This document shows, one piece after another, positions 1 to 13,700 of a stretch of DNA of 64,000 bases. A program made the translations under genes and the position numbers. The notes below the pieces were generated by a model. It had not been told where the DNA came from and did no database searches. It saw nothing but the letters and a program-made list of their open reading frames with translations. Origin of the DNA: Conus ventricosus (Eukaryota; Mollusca; Gastropoda; Neogastropoda; Conidae). Position 1 is the first letter of the stretch; each line of letters begins with the position of its first letter. The stretch lies in the NCBI GenBank assembly GCA_018398815.1, contig CM031611.1:42448845-42512844 (forward strand), given 5' to 3'.

Positions 1-47
1 TAGTTTAGAAAGCCTGCATGATGTGACTGAATACAAAATTATACCAG

Positions 48-585
48 TATCCAAAGGGGGGGAAACAACATTGCAGGTTTCTTTTTTGTCTGTTCCATCT
101 TCTGTGCAACTTAAGTGGCATTGCACCCATGCCACTCATCCGCTCCCCTTCCTGCTCCCCACCCCTACCACTCCTACCCCCATCCATGTCCATAGCTACA
201 GCCTGGCCCATCTCCTCACAACCCTGGCACTGGCGATCAAAGGGAGTAGTCAATGTCAAGTCGTCAAGAGGCAACCCACCAGAGGAGGCACTGCACTGCT
301 GTTGAGTCACTTCAGTGGTGTTCAGTGGCACCTGTTCTGATCCAACATAGGCAGGACACCCAACTGCTAAGTCTCCTACTGACAACAGTAACTGCTCAGT
401 CGTGGAGCCAGGATGAATGAGCCCTCTGTCTGTAGGGTCCCACCATGTCCGTCCAGGGCCGGTCCCCTTCAACTTGCTGTGTGCAGTGACCCAAGCAGAA
501 TCAGACCAGGGCCAGAGATGTGCAGGGCAGTTGAAACTGAGGTCACTGAGAGAGCAGGGCGTGATGGGCCTCAAGAATTTTAGAT
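48..585 (-). repeat. Interspersed repeat family A, copy 1
   Basis: Similar in reverse orientation to 18112-18560. Shared blocks on the minus strand include accactgaagtgactc, ctctggtgggttgcctc and gacgacttga, a conserved start around ccctgctctc...gacctcagtttc, and an A-rich end. The 190-residue open frame across it is not a known protein; both copies read NTTEV and [11 protein letters not shown], so the family may derive from an old coding or LINE segment. Confidence 0.7.
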
Positions 586-1021
586 TTTCTCTTCTTTTTT
601 TTTTAACATAAATTGGTTGATGAGGATGACGGTGTTAACCCTTTCCCTGGCACAGTATAAAATCTTTTCTGTATTGCTGAGTGCCGGGGCCAAATTGCAG
701 TAGGTTCACTCATCTGTTCACTACTCATTCATTTATTGAGATATCTCTTAGATTTTTTGCATGTTTTTTTTCTTATGCCCTGTGCTATGATATGGTATAA
801 TAATGTGATTTTGCTGGTCATTAGTTTGATATATAATCAACTGTTTTTGTAATAAGTACCCCATAATAGACACGGTTACGGGCGTACAAGATAATGGAAA
901 TGACCCCGTAATAGACACATGGTAAGCAGGGAAGAGGTTAAAGATTATGTTACAGTTTTCCGTTGTGTTTTGAGACAGCATGACAGGGCTGTACTCTGCG
1001 TTTACTTCCATTACATACCCC

Positions 1022-1172
1022 GACGTCAACCAGGCCTGAGAGATACAGACACTGGCAGTGCAGGTTAGGACATTTGAGCAACAATGTCAGACACATTGGT
1101 TAAGTGGATGAAACTTGCCTGTGTGGTAACAGTCTTCCCAACAGAGCCCATAGTAACCTGAACTCTGGATAG
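1022..1172 (+). repeat. Interspersed repeat family B, copy 1
   Basis: Matches the reverse complement of 16100-16250: cgtcaaccaggcctgagag, atacagac, then aagtgg, gtgtggt, cttcc and aacagagccca. Non-coding; class unknown. Confidence 0.65.
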
Positions 1173-1559
1173 GAGCTGGTCGGGGCCGAACAATCCTGCA
1201 AAACTGGTTTTGATGCAAATCGAACCCACAACCTCCCAGGCAGGGGTCCACGACGCCAACCACTTGAACACAACACTCCAGATTTAAAGACAAACAACTT
1301 TTCAGAGTCGTTTGAATTTGAAAACTGATAGTTGCATGGCAAGTGAACACTCATTTTAAATGGAATTGAGGGAAACTGCAATGAAATAAGTGTTCATACT
1401 GCATTTGAAAAATGTATTCTGCTGAAGTTGAGGACTACCAGGATGTTCCAGTTCAGTTTCAGATTGGGGGGTGTTCGCTACTAGTATACCTAAAAATACA
1501 TGCATACACACATTTGCACACTTGTTTAAGCACACATTCATGAAATTGAATACACGCAT

Positions 1560-1790
1560 TTGTACAGGCGTTCACTCGTGTACACAAGCATGCACTCACA
1601 CATGACTGTGCATGTATTCACACATGCAGGCATGGATGTTCACACACACATGCAGATACACATGCACACACATTCACACACATGCATGCACTTGCAAGCG
1701 CTGCATGCATACACTCGTATGGCACAGTCATGCATGCGCATACTCGTGCGTATGCACACACACTCACATATGCGTGCGGGTGCTCACACG

Positions 1791-1855
<65 letters not shown>

Positions 1856-1870
1856 GAGAAGGGATGCATA
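1560..1870. repeat. CA/ATGCACAC cryptic and perfect microsatellite
   Basis: Imperfect cacacatgca-type repeats from 1560 grade into a perfect (CA)n at about 1800-1853. Open frames across it in several frames are low-complexity artefacts. Confidence 0.95.
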
Positions 1871-1971
1871 GGCTTACGCACATAGGTACACACGCACACA
1901 TATGTATTTCTACAAAAGCTCTGAATTTATTCATTGTCGTTTAATTATGACATAAAACACAAAGACTTGCA

Positions 1972-2262
1972 TTATTTTTTCTTTCTTTCTGTGTACGCAG
2001 GCTGATACTCCTGCAGACACTGCCTGTATAGACAGGCAGTGGAGTTTTGTGTGTATGACCGTTTTCTCTCCCGCCATTAAGGCAGCCATACTCCATCTTC
2101 GGGGAAGGTGCATGCTATGTGTAACATGCCATCCATACCAACAGCCAAACTGGCTTCCGAAAGTTGGTGATGGGATTTTACGTGTGTGCAAGATGTGCGT
2201 GCGTTCACACACGGAACCTCGGTTTATAGTCTCATTCGAAGGACTGTATGGGGAATGGAATG
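1972..2262 (-). mobile_element. tRNA-derived SINE family C, 5'-truncated copy
   Basis: Reverse complement of the body and tail of the full SINE at 45249-45649 (shared: gtacgcaggctgatactcc, ggcagccatactccatctt, aacctcggtttatagtctc). It starts with the poly-T/ctttctttct complement of the SINE tail and stops near the conserved central block, so the tRNA-like head is missing. Confidence 0.9.
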
Positions 2263-2377
2263 ATTGTCATATAAACATATATATCTGTTAATCAAAAGTT
2301 AACTGTCGTCATTGTGTGCATGTCTTGTCAAAAAACTGGAAAATTGATTTGGATCAAAATGATAAACAACATGCTCA

Positions 2378-2417
<40 letters not shown>

Positions 2418-2534
2418 ACACACACACCAGCCCTGATGTGGCCCTTTACGGTCGGCTGGGCTATAAGCAACATTATCTTATCTTACACACACACACACAC
2501 TCTCACTCTCTCTCTCTCTCGCTCTCTCTCTCTG

Positions 2535-2605
<71 letters not shown>
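2378..2605. repeat. (CA)n and (CT)n microsatellites flanking a LINE-tail fragment
   Basis: (CA)n at 2380-2427, then the fragment at 2430-2484, then (CA)n and a (CT)n of about 100 bases to 2602. Confidence 0.95.
2430..2484 (+). mobile_element. LINE/SINE 3'-tail fragment (family D)
   Basis: Reads cctgatgtggccc...ggtcggctgggctataagc ending in attatcttatctt. Matches the reverse complement of the 54-bp insertion at 41275-41328, where target duplications prove retroposition. Confidence 0.7.
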
Positions 2606-2812
2606 CATTTAGGTGACATTATGACAATCATGTGGCCTGTACATCACTTAGTTTCTGATCCATCAATTGTGTCTCTAAATGGATGCTCTTGATTTTAATA
2701 CACGCAGGGCATTAATTTGATTGAGTGTATAAGTATTCCTAGAACACTCACTGGAGATGCTTTCATGATCCATTTGTCTTGGGATTAATGTACAATCGAC
2801 TTGTTGTGTTGG

Positions 2813-2844
<32 letters not shown>

Positions 2845-3227
2845 TTATTGTTGTGATTTGCAACTACATAGTTTATGCCTTAAAGTGTCAAGTGAAAGTT
2901 TGAAATTTGTGTACTTTTTTTTTCTTTTATCACAAAAAACTATATTAAAACAATATAAATTTTCCGTAATGGACATTTGTTTTCTGTGAATATTTGTGCT
3001 TTCGTGTTTGTCTTGTTTCAACTAGAAGCAGTGTCAGCTGTTCCTCATCAAACTGGCTCTGATGTTTCAAGCTAGTGAGAGTGCACGTGCATAGCGTCCA
3101 TGGCTTTATCAATTCATCTGTGCTCTGGCTGCTTAATTGTTGACAGTCATGTGGAATGGGAGCACACCTGTCACACTATCACTCATAATTGCTCTCGACA
3201 TGAACCAAATATATGTACATGTCTTTT

Positions 3228-3465
3228 GGGGTGGAAGGAGGCTACCGAACGCTACATGTACATGTGAACATTGCATCTACATGTGATCTACATGTGAACA
3301 TTGCATCTACATGTGATCTACATGTGAACATTGCATCTACATGTGAACATTGCATCTACATGTGATCTACATGTGAACATTGCATCTACATGTGAACATT
3401 GCATCTACATGTGAACATTGCATCTACATGTGAGCATCACATCTACATGTGAACATTGTCAGGTT
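3228..3465. repeat. Short minisatellite (acatgtgaacattgcatct)
   Basis: About ten units of 19 bases, sometimes with a 14-base tctacatgtgatct insert giving longer units. ACATGT is palindromic within each unit. Confidence 0.9.
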
Positions 3466-3775
3466 TTCTTGCTACTAGGAGAGCTTCTGTCAGGTGCGTT
3501 TGAATGATAGACTGTGGAAGAACTTTCTTTGGGTTGATTTCTGGGAGGGGAGGAGGGGGGGGAGGGAGGGAGTCTTATGTCAAAAGGTGCAGGACTGCTT
3601 TTGAAAGATGAAGCCAGATACAGTACGAATGTTGCAGGGGTACAGTATGATGTATGTATTGTGACTCTTATGCAGGCAGGGCACAAAAGGGACAGACACA
3701 GTGCAAAGAGGACAAGCGCAATATAAAGCACACACAGCTTCTGCTTTTGTTTTGGGGTGGGATGGAGAGGAGTTT

Positions 3776-3908
3776 GGGGGGGGGGGGGGGGGGGGGGGGG
3801 AAGGGGGATGATAGTACAGCCTCTGATTAAATATTTCCTTTTTTGTTATATTTTTTTGTTAGGACCACTTATTTTTAGTGCATTTTGCTGGGGGGGGGGG
3901 GGGGGGGG
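3776..3908. repeat. Two long G runs
   Basis: G25 at 3776-3800 and G19 at 3890-3908. Other long G or C runs occur at 6417-6446 (30), 20024-20074 (51), 38552-38573 (22) and 40511-40533 (23). Confidence 0.95.
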
Positions 3909-4117
3909 TGGAATCTTGTAGTGTTATCCTCTTCCTTTTTCTTTCTGATCTTTTTTTTTCCTTTCTGTTCTTTATTCTTTACACGATATATCAGTTCATG
4001 GGGTCTTTTTATTACATATTTTATTTTTCCAATGTTTCTGTATGTTACGGTCACATGATGATGAATTACACTAAAATGCGCACTTCTCTGGACAGTACAT
4101 ATCTTTTAACACAGCAT

Positions 4118-4180
4118 GCACATATTCAGATGCACACACATACATGTATGCACACACATTCACCCATGCGCGCACATGCG

Positions 4181-4228
<48 letters not shown>

Positions 4229-4274
4229 CTCTCTCTCTCTCTCTCTCCACTCTGTCACGTGCGCGCGCGCACAA

Positions 4275-4322
<48 letters not shown>

Positions 4323-4342
4323 TCACGCACGCATGTGCACAC

Positions 4343-4387
<45 letters not shown>

Positions 4388-4425
4388 TCACGCATGCATG
4401 TGCACACACACATACACACACATGT
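4118..4425. repeat. (CA)n/(CT)n compound microsatellite
   Basis: Three (CA)n tracts separated by (CT)n and two copies of an agactcacgcaygcatgtgc spacer at about 4319 and 4384. Confidence 0.95.
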
Positions 4426-5639
4426 GCTTACGTAGATCAGATTCTACTAATTACCCAGCACATGGTGATTTATTACATTACTTTTTTTTTTTAAAGAAAA
4501 AGAAAAAGGCGGTGTGACATGAAAGAGAGTTTCTCCATCTGGAAAAAAGAAATGTTACGAATGTAATGGATAACATCTCATGAAATACTGATAGGTTTGG
4601 TGTTTGATTGTTTTGTTCTGTTTGCTGTAATTGTTGTCCATGGTTTAAACTAGTTGCTAGTGTTTGATGTTGTCATTTTCCATGTTTTATTAGTCATAAA
4701 TTTACATGTGTCTGGGTTTGTTATCTTCTGATGTCTATGAGTTTTTCGTGTTTTGGTGTCTGTGGGTTTGGCTGTTGTGACTGCATACATCTGCTGAGTT
4801 TACTGATATGTGTATGAGTGTATGTATTGGAGTGGTGCTGTTTTGTTTTTGTTTTTTTAATTATTATTATTCTTTGTCATTGAGATGGTTCAGGAAACTA
4901 TTTACAAACCATGAAAGCATGGATTGGTCAGTGGTTGTGTTTGTGTAAGTGCTTGTGCATATTTGAGCAAAGAAGAGAAAGTGTGTACACTACACACACA
5001 AAAAAGGGGAGGACACAACCTCAGCTTTCTGGCTGGAGTAAACTGGCAATAATGTGAAACGCATTTGGGAAACCCATCAGACTTTTCAGTTAAAGGATTC
5101 AGCTGGCTTAGACATTAGATTTTGATCGATGTTTTTGTTCAGCCGAATCGCTAGATCGACTAGTTTATGAATAACACTGAGAGTGTGTGAATGTGTTTTA
5201 AGTGTTTGTGCTGGTTGTAGTGCATGTGCATATTGTAATTTTTAAAAAAAAGAAAGAGAATGTGTACATTGCAGTATTTCTCCATGGCCGGACAGAGCGT
5301 CACTGGTTATAGCTCAGCAGTGTCGTTACCTCGTGGCTTCAGTTTATTAGTGCATCTGAAATTTATTTTTGCGTCAGATTTTGAAATGGTGCAATCACAT
5401 ATCACATATCATGCTGTCACGCGCCTGTTGCAGCAATCCCAAGATGGGAATTGTTCCTCTGTCTCCTCAGTCTTGTGAATGTCAGAAATCGACAAATAAT
5501 GCCAGTTCATGCTCCCAAAATTCATTTGAGACATGAAAGATCAGCTTTTGATTGATTTGTAATCAAAACAAGCGACAAAAGCCTTGTTTCCAGGATTCAA
5601 GAAAGATTAGGTACCCTCCCTTTGCTTTGCTTTTCTGCC

Positions 5640-5800
5640 AATGTCTGTCCCACACACATTGCATTGTGTACTGTGCAAATCAGTACGAAGATGATGTCAG
5701 CACCACACACGTTGCATTCTGTTACTGTGCAATCAGTTCAAAGACAAATGTCAGCACCAACACATTGCATTCTGTACTGTGCAATCAGTATGAAGACTAA
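5640..5800. repeat. Three-copy tandem repeat of about 55 bp
   Basis: Units contain cacattgcattctgtactg, tgcaatcagta and gatgtcagcacc. The small open frames across it are artefacts. Confidence 0.8.
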
Positions 5801-6119
5801 TCCCATGAAGGTGAAAGAGACACTAGCAGGATCCAAAAACATCAACAGAGCTGGAAGAAGGTCTGTTTTTTGAAGCAGTCCAACATTTCCTAAGCATCCT
5901 GACACTCTTGTCATACTGATCATCGGGGGGAAAAATGTCCTTTAAATTGCCCTTTTGCTAGGATGTATGTTCTGGGATTTTCAATTTTTAGATGAAACAT
6001 TGCAAATAAGCGTGTTGAAATGGGGGAAATGTGCCTTTGACCTTTTTTTTTTTCTTCTTCCTTTCTTAACAGAAACAGAAACTGTTATCTTCCTGTCCTG
6101 TTTGTTTGTTCCCTTCCAG

Positions 6120-6199
6120 GGGAAGAACATCGTCCAGGCAGAGATCGATGCGGCAGCCGAGCTCGTGGATTTTCTGCGTTTCAACGTCATGTTTGTCAG
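6120..6199 (+). CDS. ALDH4A1: ALDH4A1 exon ([10 protein letters not shown])
   Basis: Acceptor ttcccttccag just before 6120; donor gtaagt at 6200. Reads [18 protein letters not shown] then LRFNVMFV from phase 0, leaving two bases (AG) for the next exon. It corresponds to the helix region between the NAD-binding lobe segments of the family. It is the first recognisable exon in the window. Confidence 0.93.
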
Positions 6200-6414
6200 G
6201 TAAGTCTTTTTCAGTTAAATTGTTTACCTGACTGCGCTTTAGACTAAGTTCCATACGAGGAGGTCTCTCACAACCCTCTATTTCACCGAGGCTTTTTCTT
6301 TTAAGAGTTATGGGTCTGGTGGATCCACATTATCGGCAGAGAGGGGAGACATGGTAACATCTCTGTGAAATGAAATGGATTGTGACAGACCTGCTTCGTC
6401 TGGAGTTGGGCGGC

Positions 6415-6447
<33 letters not shown>

Positions 6448-7647
6448 CAAAGCCTGTTGGTAGAGAGAATGGTGTATGAGTCCTGTGGGATTTGTGTCAT
6501 CAGAAGTATGCTGTTCAAGTTACTTTACTGGTTACTTTTTTGTGTTTTTCTCTATCAGGAAAAATAGATAAACTTGCAAATAGATAATTACTTTTTGGGC
6601 TAATACCTAAACTTTCATTCCAGCATTTCTAATAGTTTAAAAAAAATCAGGTTTTTTATGTAATTCCTGGACATTCATTGGAAAGATTTGAATTGTGCCA
6701 GACATCGCTTACTTGTGTCTTTACGTGTATGTGATCCAGGAGGTACAGCTGAGGTCAAAGTTCATTATCTGTCTGTTGATCTTTATTTGCTGTTGGGTGA
6801 TGCTGTTTCTCTGTTTTCTCGTGTGTCTGTGTTTCCCTTTGTTGTTCCTCTCTCACACCCTCCCTCTTTCTTCCCTCCGCCCCTCAGTCTGCCTCTCTCT
6901 CTCTCTTTATGACGTTTAAGAGATGTGGCAGCTGTTCATTGTCAAAGAATGGTGTTTCAGCATGTTAATTTGCGGGGGGGAACGACAGGTGGTAAAGACT
7001 GGTTAGTCTCCATTGCATTGGCTGTTACCTCCAAAGGCTGCTTGCACATGGAAGGCGGCAAAACATGTTCCTCTCTTTGGCTCGTAAACATGTGGATTGT
7101 GGTGTGTGTTGTGCGTTTGTGTATGTGTGTGAGTGGTGTGTGTGTGAGAGAGAGAGAAAGAGGAGAGAGTGTGTGTGTAAAGGAAAGAGAGAGAGAGAGA
7201 TTAGTTGTGTGTGGTTGTGTCTGAAAAGTTGCAGAAAGAAATCAGTATGTAGATGGTGTATGCGAGAGGGATTGTGTATTATAAGAGAGAGACACAGAGA
7301 GTAGCACAGAAAGATTTTTTAGATGCAGTTATTATACATTGTCCGTGTGTGTGTGTGTGCGTGCGTGCGTGACAGCATTGTCATGTCTGAAAGCCTAAAG
7401 ATGTTGATTGGATATTGTTTTGCACATCGGTTTTTTTTTCTTTTAAATATTTGTTAATTTTCAGAGAGTGACAGAGTACCAGCCCATCAGTCCCGACAAT
7501 GTCATCACAAATAGCATGAGCTATCGCGGTCTGGAGGTGTGTGCGTATGTGTGTGTGTGTCTGTCGGTGTCTGTGTGTGTGTGTGTGTGTGTGTGCGTGT
7601 GTGTGTGTGTGTTTGTCTGTCTGTGTGTGTCACTGTGTGTGTGTGTC

Positions 7648-7704
<57 letters not shown>

Positions 7705-10700
7705 ACAGTATTTCCAGTATTGGGTCGTTTGCCTTCAGGGTTTTGTTATGATTTTGTGAATGGTTAAGAGTAAAGGAAAGACTCTCTCTTCTCTCTTCTC
7801 TCTCTCTCTCTCTTTTCTCTCTTTTCTACTGATTCAGTTTGTATTTATTTTGATGTTTTAATACTTGATGTTAATTGTGAAAGGTAATATCATGGGTCAG
7901 TTCGTTATTATGCTGTCAAAATAGACATTTGTTTATAAAATATTCTTACCTACAGTAAGTTAATCCTACGTCCTTTCCAGGGCAAGGACAGATTAGGAAA
8001 AAAAATGAAAGAGAGAAAAAAACCATGTCACTCTTAAAAAAACAGATGTTTATCACCATAATCTTTAATCTCTTTCTCCAGTTCTCTTTAGAAAGATTTC
8101 CTTTTGTACATCCTTTCCTTTGAAGCTCTTCTTTGGATCATGTGTCAAGGCCCGTTCATCAGTAGAAGATGGTGATAACACTCGGTCATGACAAGGGAAC
8201 ATACAATAGCGTCAGATGTCAATTGATCAACTTCAGTATTTTGATGGAAAGAAACTTTTACCCAGGGGATATGAAAGAGAATCTTTCCTTTTCTCTCTCC
8301 CCTTTTGTCCCTCTAAAGATATTACAATTGCCATTGTATCTTACTATATCTTAAAGATAGTTGAATATTTCCTGCTGTATGTCAGAGCACCATGATATGA
8401 TTTCCAAGTGGCAAAGGATTTTATGTATCTGTACATCTGCATGATGAATCAGTTAGTATTATATTTAGAAGTTGATATTACTAAGTAAGGGGTGTTGACA
8501 GACTGTTTGATTCAATTGGTATTTTATGGAGATATATCACTCAGGGGTGTTAACAGACTGTGTTTATGGAGATGTTGACATCACTGAGGGGTGTTGACAG
8601 ACTGATGGTGTTTCATGGAGATGTTGACATCACTGAGAGGTGTTGACAGACTGATGGTGTTTTATGGAGATGTTGACATCACTGAGGGGTGTTGACAGAC
8701 TGGTAGTGTTTTATGGAGATGTTGACATCACTGAGGGGGTGTTGACAGGGCTGGTGGTATTTTATGGAGATGTTGACATCACTGAGGGGTGGTTGACAGA
8801 TGGTGGTGTTTTATGGAGATGTTGACATCACTGAGGGGTGTTGACAGACTGGTGGTGTTTTATGGAGATGTTGATGCTGTGAGGGGTGTTGACAGACTGG
8901 TGGTGTTTTATGGAGATGTTGACATCACTGAGGGGTTTAACAGACTGGTGGTGTTTTATGGAGATGTTGACATCACTGAGGGGTGTTGACAGACTGATGG
9001 TGTTTATGGAGATGTTGACATCATGAGGGGTGTTGACAGACTGGTGGTGTTTTATGGAGATGTTGACATCACTGAGGGGTGTTGACAGACTGGAGGTATT
9101 TTATGGAGATGTTGACATCACTGAGGGGTGTTGACAGATGGTGGTGTTTTATGGAGATGTTGACATCACTGAGGGGTGTTGACAGACTGGTGGTGTTTTA
9201 TGGAGATGTTGATGCTGCTGAGGGGTGTTGACAGATGGTGGTGTTTTATGGAGATGTGATGCTGCTGAGGGGTGGTGACGACTGGTGGTGTTTTTGGAGA
9301 TGTTGACATCACTGAGGGGTGTTGACAGATGGTGGTGTTTTATGGAGATGTTGACATCACTGAGGCTGGTGACACGACTGGTGGTGTTTTATGGAGATGT
9401 TGATGCTGCTGAGGGGTGGTGACAGACTGGTGGTGTTTTATGGAGATGTTGAATCACTGAGGGGTGTTGAAAAAGACTGGTGGTGTTTTATGGAGATGTT
9501 GACATCATGAGGGGTGTTGACAGACTGGTGGTTGTGTGACAGGGGTTCTGGGCGGCCATTTACTCCTTCAACTTCACAGCCATTGGTGCTCACCTCCCCC
9601 TGGCCCTGCACTGATGGTCAGTATGCGTGTGTGTATGTGTGTGCCTGTGTGTATGTGTGTGTGCGTGTTTTGTGTGTGTGTATGTGTGTGTGTGTTTTGT
9701 GTGTGTGTGTGTTGTCTGTGTTGTGTGTGTGTGTCTGTTGTATGTGTGATGTATGTGGTGTGTATGTGTGTGTGTGTGTGTGAGGGCATGTGTGTGTTGT
9801 GTGTGTGCCTGTTTGTGTATGTGTGTGTTTTAGCGACACGTGTGTGTGTGTATTTGTGTGTGTGTGCGTGTGCCTGTGTGTGTTTTTGTGTGTGTGTATA
9901 GGTGTGTGTGTGTGTGCGTGTGAAAGAGCGTGCATCTATTTAAGTCCTGAGAGCAGTGACTGTTTCATTTAGAAGATGGAGTGTTGGGGCTTCATTTATT
10001 TTTATTACGCAACTTCCTTTTCGTTTGAATTTTCTTGTCTGTTGCTACTTTTAAATTTTGTGAAGCGCTTTGAGCTGTCTGGATAGAAAGGGTGTTAATA
10101 CCCAGTTTGGTTAATGTCTTATACTTGATTGTGCATGTGGAGTGCTTTAACAAGGCGAGTTCTGACATCTGTGGATATGGGAAAAAGGGCTGTTAGCCAT
10201 TGAAGCATGGGGTTAAAGACTCACTAAAACAATGTCTGCGGGTTTAATTGCTCAGAATTGCCATATAAAGTCTGTGTTCCTTTCAAGTTGATGGCTCAGA
10301 ATGTGAAAGTATTTTGATGGTTCATAACTGACTCAGAGTCTATGTGCCTGTTATTTTATTGTTCATAATTGTAAATACGGCTTTGTATGTTTCGTTAATT
10401 TGATGGTTCAGAATTGTCGAAGGGTCTGCTGTTTTTAGTTTGATTGTTTAAAAATTTTCATAGGATCTGTGTGTCTTGTTGGTATGGTGTTCATAATTGC
10501 CTTAGAGCCTGTGTGGTAGTAATATAATGGTTCAGAAATTGAGAGTAGCTGAGAGTTTTCTTGTACTTCAACTGTATTGAAACAGACTACAGTCGATACT
10601 GAGGTATCAAAAATTGCAAGGGAAAGGTTGATGCTGGTCGGTGTGTGTAACAGCTGTGTTTACAACTGCTGACAGAGACGGGGCCCATGAAATGACAGTG

Positions 10701-13700
10701 GAGTCCAATGAAGCATGGGATTAGATTAATGAACAGACGAAGAACTTGTAGCTGAATGCCAGCGTGAAAAATGACCATGCCACAATGGGTTCGTACAGAT
10801 GGCACATAAACTGGTCCGTGTGAATTGGTTTATGGCGTTTATTGACATAGGAAATGTGTCTGTGCAGTGTTAATGTAGCGGGACATTTCACACTCCAAGG
10901 GTCAGTCACGCCAGCTTGGCACCAGCCTTTCGAAAGTGCACATTCTTGTAAATTCGCTGTTTCGCTTATTCAGAAAAAATGGCGATTATCCTGTACATTT
11001 TTCGATGATATTCTTTTTCGGTTCCATCACACATAGATAAAAAATTTTTATTGAACAATTTTTTTGTTTTTTACAAGACATACACAGTTCACACCGAGAC
11101 ATAGCATTTCCTTCATAAGTTGTAAATGGGGGAAGGAAAGAAAAAACACATCCTTCCCCATCTGTCATACATATATCTGTATTCACATACACCGTGATGA
11201 ATGACAGCACATAGATAATTTTGTGTGCTGTAATGTCAATGACACTCACATTACACAATGTTAGGTTTAATCTTTAGTCTGTTTGGCCTGTGTTGAACTG
11301 CTTAACTACATCAGCACCTGATATGAACCATGATTCAACAGTCGTATGGTCAAGTTTACAGCAGGGGAAAAAAAAAGTGGTGCGCACAGTTGGGTTTGTT
11401 TTTCCCTCCACAACCAAGGAGGAAAACCGTCAGTTACCACCTGAGAAATGTCAAATGCATTAAAAGAATAGCTGCTTACGTCCTGTTGTCCTGCACAGAC
11501 TTCAGACTTCACACTTGCCACAGGGCCTTCCACAGGGATTCTCCCAGCTGGTTTGTTCAGCAGTGGAGGGCAGTGGTTTCGGGTTTCGCCCACACCTTCA
11601 GGTGTATCTGTTTCTTTTCATTCTTCTTGACTTTAACATGGCGTGAGCAGAGATGGAGGATGGTTAGTGTAGATGGTGCCTACAGGGTGGGACAAGGCAG
11701 GTGGTACCTGTAGGGTGAGGCAAGGCAAGTGGTGTAGATAGTGCCTGTAGGGTGGGGCAAGGCAGGTGGTGTAGATAGTGCCTGTAGGGTGGGGCAAGGC
11801 AGGTGGTGTAGATAGTACCTGTAGGGTGGGGCAAAGGCAGGTGGTGTAGATAGTGCCTGTAGGGTGGGGCAAGGCAGGTGGTGTAGATAGTGCCTGTAGG
11901 GTGGGCAAGGAGGTGGTGTAGATAGTGCCTGTAGGGTGGGGCAAGGCAGGTGGTGTAGATGGTGCCCGTAGGGTGGGGCAAGGCAGGTGGTGTAGATAGT
12001 GCCCGTAGGGTGGGGCAAGGCAGGTGGTGTGGATGGTACCTGTAGGGTGGGGCAAGGCAGGTGGTGTGGATGGTACTGTAGGGTGGGGCAAGGCAGGTGG
12101 TGTAGATAGTGCCTGTAGGGTGGGCAAGGCAGGTGGTGTAGATAGTGCCTGTAGGGTGGGGCAAGGCAGGTGGTGTAGATTGTGCCTGTAGGGTGGGGCA
12201 AGGCAGGTGGTGTAGATAGTGCCTGTAGGGTGGGGCAAGGCAGGTGGTGTAGATAGTGCCTGTAGGGTGGGGCAAGGCAGGTGGTGTGGATGGTACCTGT
12301 AGGGTGGGGCAAGGCAGGTGGTGTGGAAGGTACCTGTAGGGTGAGGCAAGGCAGGTGGTGTGGATGGTACCTGTAGGGTGGGCAAGGCAGGTGGTGTAGA
12401 TAGTGCCTGTAGGGTGGGGCAAGGCAAGTGGTGTAGATAGTGCTGTAGGGTGGGGCAAGGCAGGTGGTGTAGATAGTGCCTGTAGGGTGGGGCAAGGAGG
12501 TGGTGTAGATAGCACCTGTAGGGTGGGGCAAGCCAGGTGGTGTAGATAGTGCATGTAGGGTGGGGCAAGCCAGGTGGTTGTAGATAGTGCCTGTAGGGTG
12601 GGGCAAGCCAGGTGGTGTAGATAGTACCTGTAGGGTGGGGCAAGGCAGGTGGTGTAGATGGTACCTGTAGGGTGGGGCAAGCCAGGTGGTGTAGATAGTG
12701 CCTGTAGGGTGGGGCAAGCCAGGTGGTGTAGACAGTGCCTGTAGGGTGGGGGCAAGCCAGGTGGTGTAGACAGTGCCTGTAGGTGTGAGGCAAGGCAGGT
12801 GGTGTAGATGGTACTGTAGGGTGGGGCAAGGCAAGGTGGTGTAGATAGTGCCCGTAGGGTGGGGCAAGGCAGGTGGTGTGGATGGTACCTGTAGGGTGGG
12901 GCAAGGCAGGTGGTGTGATGGTACCTGTAGGGTGGGCCAAGGCAGGTGGTGTAGATAGTGCCTGTAGGGTGGGGCAAGGCAGGTGGTGTGGATGGTACCT
13001 GTAGGGTGGGGCAAGGCAGGTGGTGTGGATGGTACCTGTAGGGTGGGGCAAGGCAGGTGGTGTGGATGGTACCTGTAGGTTGGGGCAAGGCAGGTGGTGT
13101 GGATGGTACTGTAGGGTGGGGCAAGACAGGTGGTGTGGATGGTACCTGTAGGGTGGGGCAAGGCAGGTGGTGTAGATCGTACCTGTAGGGTGGGGCAAGG
13201 CAGGTGGTGTGGATGGTACCTGTAGGGTGGGGCAAGGCAGGTGGTGTGGATGGTACCTGTAGGGTGGGGCAAGGCAGGTGGTGTGGATGGTACCTGTAGG
13301 GTGGGGCAAGACAGGTGATGTGGATGGTACCTATAGGGTGGGGCAAGGCAGGTGGTGTGGATGATACCTATAGGGTGGAGCAGGCAGGTGGTGTGGATAG
13401 TACCTGTAGGGTGGGGCAAGGCAGGTGGTGTAGATAGTACTGTAGGGTGGGGCAAGGCAGGTGGTGTAGATAGTACCTGTAGGGTGAGGCAAGGCAGGGG
13501 GTGTAGATGGTACCTGTTGGGTGGGGCAAGGCAGGTGGTTGTAGATGGTACCTGTAGGATGGGGCAAGGCAGATGGTGTGGATGGTACCTGTAGGGCAGG
13601 GCAAGGCAGGTGGTGTAGATAGTACCTGTAGGGTGGGGCAAGGCAGGTGGTGTGGATGGTACCTGTAGGGTGGGGCAAGGCAGGTGTGGTGTAGATGGTA

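Larger units (their letters stand above)
1..6119. other. ALDH4A1 upstream intron or flank; no exon recognised
   Basis: Searching for the preceding ALDH4A1 segment (the stretch before GKN) finds nothing here. Contents are interspersed repeats at 48-585, 1022-1172, 1972-2262 and 2430-2484, microsatellites, a 3.2-3.5 kb minisatellite, G runs at 3776-3800 and 3890-3908, and a three-copy repeat at 5640-5800. Stretches 586-1021, 1173-1559 and 4440-5630 show nothing further. Confidence 0.6.

Noticed and set aside
5..574. 190-codon minus-strand open frame as a gene
   Set aside because: It coincides with interspersed repeat A, whose other copy has stops and a G run; no known family.
4116..4517. HTHTHT and VCVCVC peptides here and at 1.6, 7.5, 9.6 and 60.4 kb
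   Set aside because: Translations of CA/GT microsatellites.
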